64,000 nt of DNA from Parvularculaceae bacterium (GTDB taxonomy: Bacteria; Pseudomonadota; Alphaproteobacteria; Caulobacterales; Parvularculaceae), in NCBI GenBank assembly GCA_021776475.1, contig JAJFFV010000002.1, positions 62,001-126,000 of the forward strand, in the 5' to 3' direction. Within the stretch, counting starts at the first letter, position 1; the number at the start of each line of letters is the position of its first letter. Under the pieces are notes generated by a model. That model was not told the origin of the DNA. It searched no databases and worked only from the letters and a program-made list of their open reading frames with translations. The translations under genes were made by a program, and so were the position numbers. Positions 27,183 to 34,424 of this stretch are shown here, piece by piece.

Positions 27183-28067
27183 TTATTCCTTTGACTCGTA
27201 ACGGATGATGAACAGCGAAGCGCCGATAATAAGTGCAGCGCCCAGCCAGAGATTGCCCTCGGGCACGAAACCAAAGACTATAAATCCGGCCAAAACATTA
27301 AACGGCAATTTCAAATGATCGAATGGCTGAACGTAGGAAGCATCGGCAGTCGCGTATGCCCGCGCAAGAAGCCACTGCGCAAGCGCGGTCAGTAACCCGG
27401 CCGCCAGGATGATGCCGAGTGACGTCTCACCAGGCAGCGCGAAGTCACCGCTGCCAACCGCGAGTGCCGCATTGACCGGGGTCAGCATCGCCAACAGATA
27501 GATGGTTACTTTTTCGGCGTCTTCGTGCCGGGTCAGCCTTTTGGTCATCACCGAGGCACCGGCCCACAGCATTGCGGCGACAACCGGCAGCAACGTGTAT
27601 GATGAAAACGCCTCTGACCAGGGTGCCAGTATGATCAGTCCACCGACAAATCCGGTTAGCGTGGCGAGCCAGCGGGCAAGACTGACCTGCTCACCGAGCA
27701 TAAATTTTGCCCCGAAGGTAACAAAGAACGGCGATGTCATGACAAGCGCAATCGCCTGCCAGATCGGCACATGAGCGAGCCCGGCTGTCCAGAACTGGAT
27801 GCCGAGTACCGCAAAGAATATGCGCAGCAAATGCTGGCGGAGATGCACTGTTCGCAAGCGCTGAAATCCGAACCGAATAATCACTGGTACACTGAATAAG
27901 GTCGCTACGAAATACTGCCAGAATGCAGCATTGGTAGAGCTCATGCCATGGCGCATGGTCACTGTCTGGATCGAGACATTCACCAGCGCAAAGGTGACGC
28001 CGGCGAGCACCATGAACAGGGCACCAAGCAGGGCCGTCGATTGCTTCGTTGTTGTCGCCGAACTCAT
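27183..28067 (-). CDS. ribN: EamA-family transporter in the rib operon, probable riboflavin transporter RibN
   Basis: 294 aa, ten predicted TM helices in two EamA repeats (VAAMLWAGASVMTKRLT opens the second half). Its start overlaps the ribD stop as ATGA and it is followed six bases later by ribE, all under the FMN riboswitch. RibN, described from Rhizobium and Vibrio, is an EamA-type riboflavin uptake protein often preceded by FMN riboswitches; the match here is by family and context. The symbol is an inference from the operon. Another EamA gene in the window (15.4 kb) is not riboswitch-linked. Confidence 0.75.
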   Translation of the reverse strand: MSSATTTKQSTALLGALFMVLAGVTFALVNVSIQTVTMRHGMSSTNAAFWQYFVATLFSVPVIIRFGFQRLRTVHLRQHLLRIFFAVLGIQFWTAGLAHVPIWQAIALVMTSPFFVTFGAKFMLGEQVSLARWLATLTGFVGGLIILAPWSEAFSSYTLLPVVAAMLWAGASVMTKRLTRHEDAEKVTIYLLAMLTPVNAALAVGSGDFALPGETSLGIILAAGLLTALAQWLLARAYATADASYVQPFDHLKLPFNVLAGFIVFGFVPEGNLWLGAALIIGASLFIIRYESKE

Positions 28068-29179
28068 GATGTGATTCCGATCTGGCCATGCACGAGGATG
28101 CTGTCGCCGAGTTGTTCAAGCGCTGGGTTTTGCAAACGGAACGCCGCCGCCAGGTTGTCAGGGCCTAGCCCGCCAACCGGTCCAGGGCCGCTGCCGCCAA
28201 TCACCATTGGTGCCAGAAACGCCCACACTTCGTTGACTAGGTTCTGATCGAAAAAACTGCCGAGGACTTTGCTGCCTCCTTCGATCATACACGAGATAAA
28301 GCCGCGCTCGGCCAGCGCTTCGAGCAAGGCAGCGAGGCTCGGATAGTCCTGGTCGTCTCCCGGCAACCGCAAGACCTCAGCGCCACCGTCTTTCAAAGCC
28401 TGCTCCGTCATTGCCGGCATCGCTTCGGTTGTTGCGATCAGCGTCTGACCCGGCGTCGTTGAGTGCAGAACGGCCGCACCCATTGGGATACGGCCACCGC
28501 TGTCAAGGATGACCCGCACAGGATGGGCTGCGTCGCGGCGTCCGGCTGGCAAGTCAGGCCGTGCTGTCAGGGCCGGATCATCCGCGATGATTGTGTCCAC
28601 ACCAACAATGATCGCATCACATGCCTGTCGTAAATCATGCCCGCGCAGCCGTGCCTCATCAGATGTGATCCATTTCGAATCACCAGTACGCGTAGCAATT
28701 TTTCCATCGATGCTTGCGGCAAATTTCGCAACCACATAAGGCGATTTTGTTCGTATCCGGTGCAGCCAGAAGCGGATTAGGTTCTCTGCTTCCACGCCGC
28801 ACACACCTTCGCGTACCGATATGCCAGCTTCGAGCAGGCGCGCCGCACCGCCAGCGGCAACCGGGTTCGGGTCGGCGACGGCATAAACAACTTCCGCAAC
28901 ACCGGCTGAGATCAATCCTTCGGTGCAGGGGGGATTGCTGCCGAAATGATTGCACGGCTCCAACGTCGCGTAGGCAGTGGCGCCGCGCGCCTTGTTACCA
29001 GCTACGCGTAGGGCAGCCGCTTCAGCATGGGCCGCACCGGGCCGTGCATGATAGCCTTCACCGATAATCCGGCCGTCTTTAACGAGCACACAGCCGACCA
29101 TCGGGTTCGGCGAAGTAAACCCTTCAGCCCGCCGCGCCAATTCAATCGCCCGCATCATGTAGTGGGTATCCTCACCCAT
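28064..29179 (-). CDS. ribD: Bifunctional diaminohydroxyphosphoribosylaminopyrimidine deaminase / reductase
   Basis: 371 aa. N-terminal deaminase domain (about 1-145): zinc motif HAEAAAL, then TLEPCNHFGSNPPCTEGLI. C-terminal NADPH reductase domain (about 150-365): VVAKFAASIDGKIATRTGDSKWITS and MIEGGSKVLGSFF. Performs the second and third steps of riboflavin synthesis. The ATG at 29179 has GAGG five bases upstream; the longer frame adds 20 unlikely residues. It is the first gene after the riboswitch. Confidence 0.96.
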   Translation of the reverse strand: MGEDTHYMMRAIELARRAEGFTSPNPMVGCVLVKDGRIIGEGYHARPGAAHAEAAALRVAGNKARGATAYATLEPCNHFGSNPPCTEGLISAGVAEVVYAVADPNPVAAGGAARLLEAGISVREGVCGVEAENLIRFWLHRIRTKSPYVVAKFAASIDGKIATRTGDSKWITSDEARLRGHDLRQACDAIIVGVDTIIADDPALTARPDLPAGRRDAAHPVRVILDSGGRIPMGAAVLHSTTPGQTLIATTEAMPAMTEQALKDGGAEVLRLPGDDQDYPSLAALLEALAERGFISCMIEGGSKVLGSFFDQNLVNEVWAFLAPMVIGGSGPGPVGGLGPDNLAAAFRLQNPALEQLGDSILVHGQIGITS

Positions 29180-29294
29180 AAAAGCCTCAACACTTTTCAA
29201 GCTTTCAGGGCGAAAGGCAGGTGCACAAAGAAATGCCATTCAGGGGCATCGCCGCACACCATCTGACGCGCGCCATGCGGGCGTCATTTGCCTC

Positions 29295-29449
29295 GAACTT
29301 TCTACCATCCGGACTATCACCGTCGGCTTCGGACTCTCACCGAAATCTGCTTCCAGCTGTACCAGCTTTCTGCTCGCGGGCTTGTCAGACAAGGCCGAAA
29401 CCTTTCCGCATTACCGCCGGTGGGGACTTTCACCCCGCCCCGAAAGTTC
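29295..29449 (-). promoter_or_regulatory. FMN riboswitch (RFN element)
   Basis: Read on the minus strand, the block begins GAACTTTCGGGGCGGGGTG, contains AAAGTCCCCACCGGCGGTAA, GCCCGCGAGC, GGTGAGAGTCCGAAGCCGAC and GGTGATAGTCCGGATGG, and closes with AGAAAGTTC. These are the conserved segments of the six-helix RFN aptamer in the right order. The P1 stem pairs 29295-29302 with 29442-29449 (eight of eight). It lies 115 bases upstream of ribD, so FMN would repress the whole rib-folE operon. I see no obvious T-run terminator, so control may be at translation of ribD. Confidence 0.97.
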
Positions 29450-29567
29450 ATTGTCAAGATAGGCATATAGGCGCCGTCACAAGAGATGGCAATATTCCCG
29501 AGCAGCGCTTGAAGTTGATGCCGCCGGCGTTCAAGCTTGGCCTATCACAGCTGACAGGAGATTATTT

Positions 29568-31259
29568 ATGCGCGACGAAACCGAATCTCACGTGACCAGA
29601 CGCAGGGCGCTGATGATGACAGCGGGGTGTGGCGCCATCATGGTGACGCCGGCCGTGGCAATGCAGCAGTTGCAGACGCCGGGCGTTTACATCGTCGAGA
29701 AGGATGCCTTTCCCAATTCCGTTGTTGAGGTTGCAACAGCGATCCCGGCCTTCATTGGCTATACCGAAAAGGCCGTTCAAGAAGTGAACGACGATGACAA
29801 ATCGCTTCTCGGTTCTCCATGGCGAATTACCTCTTTTTCCGAATTCGAAACATATTTCGGCGGCGCACCATCGCCTAAATTTGAACTGAAAAAATCAGAA
29901 GCAGAAGAAGACGGAACACTCGCGCGGCCCGGCCGCGCATTCCTCACAGATGAAGGGGCCGGTGAAAAAGCATCACTGCCATCTGCGCGGCTTTCGGTCA
30001 CCGTGGACAAGCGACCCGAGAATTATGACATTGTCCAATCCAGCACGCCGTACACCCTATATGCAGCGATGCGCTGGTTTTTTCTAAATGGCGGCGGCGA
30101 CTGTTACATCGTTTCAGTCGGATCGTACAAGGATGAGATCAACGGCGGCACGTTAACGGACGCTATCACACTGCTGGAAAAAGAGCGCGAGATCACTCTT
30201 CTCGTCATTCCGGAGACAACGCGGCTGGCACGAGGACAGTCCGGTGTTGTGCAACAGGAGATGCTGCGCCATTGCGGCGAAAGAATGCAAAACCGCTTCG
30301 CCATTCTGGATATCCCGGGCGGCTACCTTGATCGCGATCCGGAACGCAACAGCGATCCGATTTCAGCCTTCCGCAACCAAATCGGTACCAGCAATCTAAG
30401 CTACGGCGCGACCTATTATCCGTGGCTCAATACATCGGTCTTCTCGGACACAGACATGACCTTTGAAAATCTGAGCAATGATGCACGGGAAATTCTGATC
30501 GATCTGGTCAGAAGGGCAGCAGGTAAGGAAAACGCGGAATACAAGGCTATTAAAGCAATCGCGCCGCCACCGGAAAGCGGCCTGGTCTCGCTGAAGGAGC
30601 CTGCCTCAGCGATCAACAGAGCACTGCGGACAGCCTCACCTCTTTACAAAGAGGTTACGGAGAAAATGACCGAAGTCGTTAATTGCCTGCCGCCCGCTGC
30701 TGCCATGGCCGGCATCTACACGATGGTAGACAATACGCAAGGTGTCTGGAAAGCGCCGGCCAATGTGAGTGTGTACTCTGCTCTCCAGCCTTCGGTGAGC
30801 ATAAGCCCGACCGATCAGGAAGATCTCAATGTCACACCAAACGGTAAGTCGATCAACGCGATCCGTTCGTTCATCGGCCAAGGCACCCTTGTCTGGGGTG
30901 CCCGGACACTTGACGGAAACTCGCTAGATTGGCGTTACATTAATGTACGACGTACAATGAGCATGATTGAAGAATCGATCACGCTGGCCACCAAAGCGTA
31001 TGCCTTCGAGGCCAACGACGCAAACACCTGGGTGACGATCAAATCCATGATCACCAACTACCTTACCGGCCTCTGGAAACAGGGCGGCCTTGCCGGCGCG
31101 GTGCCGGAAGACGCATTTCACGTCAGCGTTGGTCTTGGTGAGACGATGACACCGCAGGATATTCTCGAAGGTATCTTGCGCGTAAGCGTTCTCGTCGCCG
31201 CCGTTCGCCCGGCGGAATTCATCGAAATCACCTTTCAGCAACAGATGCAGACGTCATGA
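29568..31259 (+). CDS. Contractile tail sheath-family protein with N-terminal Tat-like signal peptide
   Basis: 563 aa. From about residue 37 (TPGVYIVEKDAFPNSVVEV, then AIPAFIGYTEKAV) it matches the opening of sheath proteins of contractile injection systems and R-type tails; the C-terminal part with RRTMSMIEESITLATKAYAFE and VRPAEFIEITF is the sheath C-terminal domain. In front of this is an extra stretch TRRRALMM followed by a hydrophobic run ending PAVA, which looks like a twin-arginine export signal. AGGAG lies seven bases before the ATG at 29568. No tube, baseplate, spike, AAA ATPase or phage gene is nearby. Sheath family membership is confident; export is inferred from the signal. Confidence 0.85.
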   Translation: MRDETESHVTRRRALMMTAGCGAIMVTPAVAMQQLQTPGVYIVEKDAFPNSVVEVATAIPAFIGYTEKAVQEVNDDDKSLLGSPWRITSFSEFETYFGGAPSPKFELKKSEAEEDGTLARPGRAFLTDEGAGEKASLPSARLSVTVDKRPENYDIVQSSTPYTLYAAMRWFFLNGGGDCYIVSVGSYKDEINGGTLTDAITLLEKEREITLLVIPETTRLARGQSGVVQQEMLRHCGERMQNRFAILDIPGGYLDRDPERNSDPISAFRNQIGTSNLSYGATYYPWLNTSVFSDTDMTFENLSNDAREILIDLVRRAAGKENAEYKAIKAIAPPPESGLVSLKEPASAINRALRTASPLYKEVTEKMTEVVNCLPPAAAMAGIYTMVDNTQGVWKAPANVSVYSALQPSVSISPTDQEDLNVTPNGKSINAIRSFIGQGTLVWGARTLDGNSLDWRYINVRRTMSMIEESITLATKAYAFEANDANTWVTIKSMITNYLTGLWKQGGLAGAVPEDAFHVSVGLGETMTPQDILEGILRVSVLVAAVRPAEFIEITFQQQMQTS

Positions 31260-31380
31260 CACAAAAATACCATCACCAGGAGTCGCACCGGCAAAGATTT
31301 ACTTGCAGCGAATTCTGCTTCGCACGAGCATTTGTAAACAGCGGTGTTGGGGCAATATCATCGAAAAATGCCTTATAACA

Positions 31381-31601
31381 ATGGCGGTCGTTGTTTTATC
31401 GATCGCTGTGAATACTTTATCAGCTCAGGAAGAGACATCGCCGCTTGACGTTATAAAGAATATCAGGTTGGGCTTGCGGCGGCTTATGATGCGTCGGGAC
31501 GTGCTTATGAGCTTGCTTGTTCGTCCTCGAATCTTGACGCAAGAATTGACAAGGTACTGACAAGGCTTGCGGTCCTTTCCTGCCCAAACCAGAGACAATA
31601 A
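31381..31601 (+). pseudogene. Frameshifted small exported protein downstream of the sheath gene
   Basis: An ATG at 31381 opens a hydrophobic signal-like segment (MAVVVLSIAVNTLSAQ) followed by EETSPLDVIK. In that frame the reading becomes Arg/Leu-rich and stops at 31560. In the frame one base back, from 31449 to the TAA at 31599, the text is much more protein-like (KEYQVGLAAAYDASGRAYEL, LDARIDKVLTRLAVL). A single indel near 31449-31460 would join them into a roughly 73-aa exported protein. It could be a decayed gene, an assembly error or, less likely, a programmed shift at AAAG. It may extend upstream in frame to 31303. Confidence 0.45.
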
Positions 31602-31608
31602 CCCGCAT

Positions 31609-32064
31609 CTATTTATACATGCCCTCGCGCAAATTTATGCCGTGTTCCACATATGCCTTCAAGGCGCAGAGCATCTGTGACCAGCCCATGCAGTTTCCAT
31701 AGGACCCTTTTAGCCCCGTCTCAGTTTTGCTCCACCCTTCCTCCGCGATGGAGATCAATGTGCGGCCACCTTCGAGCGCTTCAAATCGCATCGTGACGGT
31801 GGTGTTGTAGGCACTGTCTTCGCCTGAATCATCCGCTTCCCATTCGAGGACGATCCGCCGGTTGGCTACAACTTCGATCACCTTCACCGGGAACGCGCCC
31901 GGATGGTCGGCAAAATTCCAATTTACCGTCGCGCCGGTCTCTATGCACCCGCTGGCGCCACCGGTTGTGAAATAACCGGACAGCTTTTCAGGGTTCACCA
32001 CCGCTTCAAATACGTCCTCGACCGACTTGTTAATCCGGCCACTGACTTCAAATTTCAGTTCCAC
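31609..32064 (-). CDS. SRPBCC/AHSA1-domain protein
   Basis: 151 aa. Start-like GRINKSVEDVFEAVVNPEKLSGYFTTGGASG and late GWSQMLCALKAYVEHGI are typical of the AHSA1/START-like ligand-binding fold. The GTG start at 32064 has a perfect AAGGAGG six bases upstream; the longer open frame runs back through the divergent ArsR gene and is not real. AHSA1 proteins are frequently paired with ArsR-family repressors, as here. Ligand unknown. Confidence 0.88.
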   Translation of the reverse strand: MELKFEVSGRINKSVEDVFEAVVNPEKLSGYFTTGGASGCIETGATVNWNFADHPGAFPVKVIEVVANRRIVLEWEADDSGEDSAYNTTVTMRFEALEGGRTLISIAEEGWSKTETGLKGSYGNCMGWSQMLCALKAYVEHGINLREGMYK

Positions 32065-32092
32065 GATTTTCCTCCTTGCGTTTCCTTCAAAA

Positions 32093-32112
32093 ATGTTATA
32101 AAAACATAACAT
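32093..32112. promoter_or_regulatory. Palindromic operator between the ArsR and SRPBCC genes
   Basis: ATGTTAT, six bases, then ATAACAT: a perfect 7-bp inverted repeat in the 46-base divergent intergenic region. The right arm covers the ArsR start codon (ATG at 32111). Its form and place suit the binding site of the adjacent ArsR-type repressor, which would control both genes. Confidence 0.65.
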
Positions 32113-32461
32113 GTCAGAAAAAGAGACAGACGACAAGGTCTTTAAAGCACTTTCTTCGCCAATCCGGCGGGGTTTGCTCGACGCTTTGCGTAATAATCCG
32201 CAACTGACAGGAGAATTGTGCGCACGCTTTGCCAGCCTTAACCGCTGCACCGTGATGCAGCATCTAAGCGTGTTGGAGGCGGCGGGGCTCGTGGTCACCA
32301 AACGGACCGGTCGTCAGCGCTGGAACTATTTGAACGCTATCCCAATCAAGCGCATCCATGATCGCTGGATAGGTGCCTATGCAAGCGAAGCGGTGCACCT
32401 GCTCGGCCGCATGAAAACACAAATGGAACGGGCATCCGAAAGGCAGGTTGATGCTCTGTAG
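32111..32461 (+). CDS. ArsR-family winged-helix regulator
   Basis: 116 aa. KALSSPIRRGLLDALRNNPQLTGEL, then NRCTVMQHLSVLEAAGLVVTKRTGRQRW, is the ArsR winged-helix with recognition helix and wing. There is no Cys pair of the metal-sensing type (CxC), so it probably does not sense metal. It is the usual partner of the divergent AHSA1 gene. Confidence 0.92.
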   Translation: MSEKETDDKVFKALSSPIRRGLLDALRNNPQLTGELCARFASLNRCTVMQHLSVLEAAGLVVTKRTGRQRWNYLNAIPIKRIHDRWIGAYASEAVHLLGRMKTQMERASERQVDAL

Positions 32462-32758
32462 ATCAATGACCAGTTTTGATAACATCGCAGCGCCCGGAAA
32501 TTGAACTTGGCGTGATCGACGGTGGGGAATGCCCGGCACCTTGCTGCCCTTACCAAACCCAAAAAAAAGGCGCCAAGAACGGATTGCAACAGGACAATCA
32601 GGGACAAGACAACGAGAGCCATGAACGCCTGCTGATAGTTGCGACGAGATCTTTCTTTAAGTGTCTCCCTTTGGTTGGGCCGGAGGCTATGCCGATGCGC
32701 CAAATTGTGCGACTGAGGGGGCAAATGCCAAATCGACCAGCGAAAAGGCACAGCTCCG
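32462..32758. other. Intergenic stretch, no firm gene
   Basis: Just under 300 bases. A minus-strand frame spans it (about 32377-32769) and includes one good hydrophobic segment (MALVVLSLIVLLQSVLGAFF), but the frame overlaps the ArsR gene, has no ribosome-binding site I trust and includes an eight-T run, so I leave it uncalled. Confidence 0.4.
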
Positions 32759-33265
32759 ATGATCACCAAACTGCCAATGCCGGAAAATGCGTTTCTTGCG
32801 AAGTATGAACAGATGCAAGGGGCCTATACTGACTGTTACGCAGCCGATGTGGACCGTTGTGTGCGGTTGGAGGAGTTCATCGAGGCATTCTACACGACGC
32901 CTGTCTTCAAACTTGAGCGCCTGGTCTTGAGCGTCATTGGGCGCGGCTCCAGCGACCGCGATGCGGCGCAACTGGCCGGTGCCAGGGCCGAACAGTTTGC
33001 CGCGTGGACGGTAGAGCAACGAACGGATGACCAAATTCTGATGTGCGATTTTGCCGGCCGAACACGATCATGGCTGATGGTTGTGTCAACAGAGAATGAC
33101 GGAGAAAGGAAGACAAAAATTTTCTTCGGCTCCGCTGTGGTCCCGGGCAAAAGTTCAAACCCGGATAAACCGTCACTTGGCGTTGCATTCACCCTGATGC
33201 TCGGTTTCCATCAGCTTTATTCCCGAATTCTACTTGCCGCTGCCGCGGGTAAACTGCGGCGCTAA
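32759..33265 (+). CDS. Uncharacterised protein
   Basis: 168 aa, soluble, no signal peptide or TM helix. Features are ARAEQFAAWTVEQRTDDQILM, DFAGRTRSWLMVV, FFGSAVVPG and a C-terminal GFHQLYSRILLAAAAGKLRR. The pattern looks like a conserved family but I cannot name it. AAAGG lies about 11 bases upstream of the ATG. It is convergent with yghU, 24 bp away. Confidence 0.7.
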   Translation: MITKLPMPENAFLAKYEQMQGAYTDCYAADVDRCVRLEEFIEAFYTTPVFKLERLVLSVIGRGSSDRDAAQLAGARAEQFAAWTVEQRTDDQILMCDFAGRTRSWLMVVSTENDGERKTKIFFGSAVVPGKSSNPDKPSLGVAFTLMLGFHQLYSRILLAAAAGKLRR

Positions 33266-33289
33266 TCAGGGCGGGGGTATAGGCGTGCC

Positions 33290-34168
33290 TTACTCCGCCA
33301 CTGCTTCAACTTTGTCCTGCGTCCGCAATTCAAAATCGCTGGCGTCATGACGCTCATGCAGCTGTGTTTCCGGGTCACCCATCGTGCGGTTGACAATGCG
33401 CCCACGTTTTGCGGCCGGCCGCGCGGCGATTTCGGTCGTCCAGCGAACCACATGCTCATAGGACGCCGTATCGAGAAACTCAGCCGCTTCATAGACTTTG
33501 TTCATTACAACCCCGCCATACCAAGGCCAGATTGCCATATCGGCAATCGTATAATCATTCCCGGCGATATATTGATGCTCCGCTAGCTGACGGTTAAGTA
33601 CATCAAGCTGTCGTTTTACTTCCATGGCGAACCGGTCGATGCAATATTCGATCTTGAACGGTGCGTAGGTGTAGAAATGCCCGAAGCCGCCGCCAAGGTA
33701 AGGTGCACTGCCCATTTGCCAGAACAGCCAGTTGAGACACTCTGTCCGACCGGCCGGGTCGGCCGGCAAAAAGGCCCCGAACTTCTCCGCCAGATACAAC
33801 AAGATCGATCCTGATTCGAACACCCGCGTCGGTGTCTTGGTAGAATGGTCCATCAAGGCCGGAATCTTGGAGTTTGGATTGGCGCCGACAAAACCGGAAC
33901 TGAATTGGTCACCGTCGCCAATATTGATCAGCCAAGCGTCGTACTCGGCGCCCGTGTGTCCCGCCGCCAAAAGCTCTTCCAGCATCACTGTGACTTTGAC
34001 ACCGTTTGGCGTTGCTAGTGAATAAAGTTGCAATGGGTGCTTCCCGACCGGCCGGTCCTTATCGTGTGTTGCGCCAGCGATGGGTCGGTTGATGCTGGCA
34101 AAGGCGCCGCCGCTCTCCTTGTCCCAAGTCCAAACTTTCGGAGGAATGTATTCAGGCAGATCGGTCAT
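33290..34168 (-). CDS. yghU: Glutathione S-transferase-family protein YghU
   Basis: 292 aa. N-terminal extension PPKVWTWDKESGGAFASINRPIAGATHD and the thioredoxin-fold segment LQLYSLATPNGVKVTVMLEELL are the signature of the YghU/YfcG nu-class GSTs, which show disulfide-bond oxidoreductase activity with glutathione. GANPNSKIPALMDH and FESGSILLYLAEKF are the standard glutathione site (cis-Pro, Glu-Ser). The C-terminal helical domain follows from about residue 145. Confidence 0.95.
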   Translation of the reverse strand: MTDLPEYIPPKVWTWDKESGGAFASINRPIAGATHDKDRPVGKHPLQLYSLATPNGVKVTVMLEELLAAGHTGAEYDAWLINIGDGDQFSSGFVGANPNSKIPALMDHSTKTPTRVFESGSILLYLAEKFGAFLPADPAGRTECLNWLFWQMGSAPYLGGGFGHFYTYAPFKIEYCIDRFAMEVKRQLDVLNRQLAEHQYIAGNDYTIADMAIWPWYGGVVMNKVYEAAEFLDTASYEHVVRWTTEIAARPAAKRGRIVNRTMGDPETQLHERHDASDFELRTQDKVEAVAE

Positions 34169-34290
34169 GCTTCAGGCTCCGTTTTGTTCAGCATTGACAG
34201 TCAGCATTAGTCGATTGGAGATCGCTTTGCACGGGGTGATGGCAGTTATCTCACATACGTGATGCCTTCCGATCGCTCAACTTCAATCCT

Positions 34291-34397
34291 CGTCATCCTG
34301 GACAAATCACGCCGCGCGGACTTATCCTGGGGAGGGCGAGCGCAGATACAGGATCCCTGGCCCAAATCACACGCGCTGCGCGCGCGTTGGGATGACG
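34291..34397. repeat. Palindromic intergenic repeat (CGTCATCC family)
   Basis: About 107 bases bracketed by CGTCATCC and its inverse GGATGACG, with inner CCTGG- and CAGGAT-type arms. It has the look of a dispersed extragenic palindromic element. The second copy-like element at 37390 opens with the same CGTCATCC. A short plus-strand frame across it is not a gene. Confidence 0.55.
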
Positions 34398-34424
34398 TCA
34401 GATGGGATGCATTTGTGCCAGCTA

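Noticed and set aside
29568-31601. A prophage or complete contractile injection system around the sheath gene
   Set aside because: Neighbours are the riboflavin operon and an ArsR/AHSA1 pair; no tube, baseplate, spike, terminase or lysis gene was seen.
32377-32769. 130-codon minus-strand frame with one hydrophobic segment
   Set aside because: Overlaps the ArsR gene, has no clear ribosome-binding site and crosses an eight-T run; kept only as a remark on the intergenic region.
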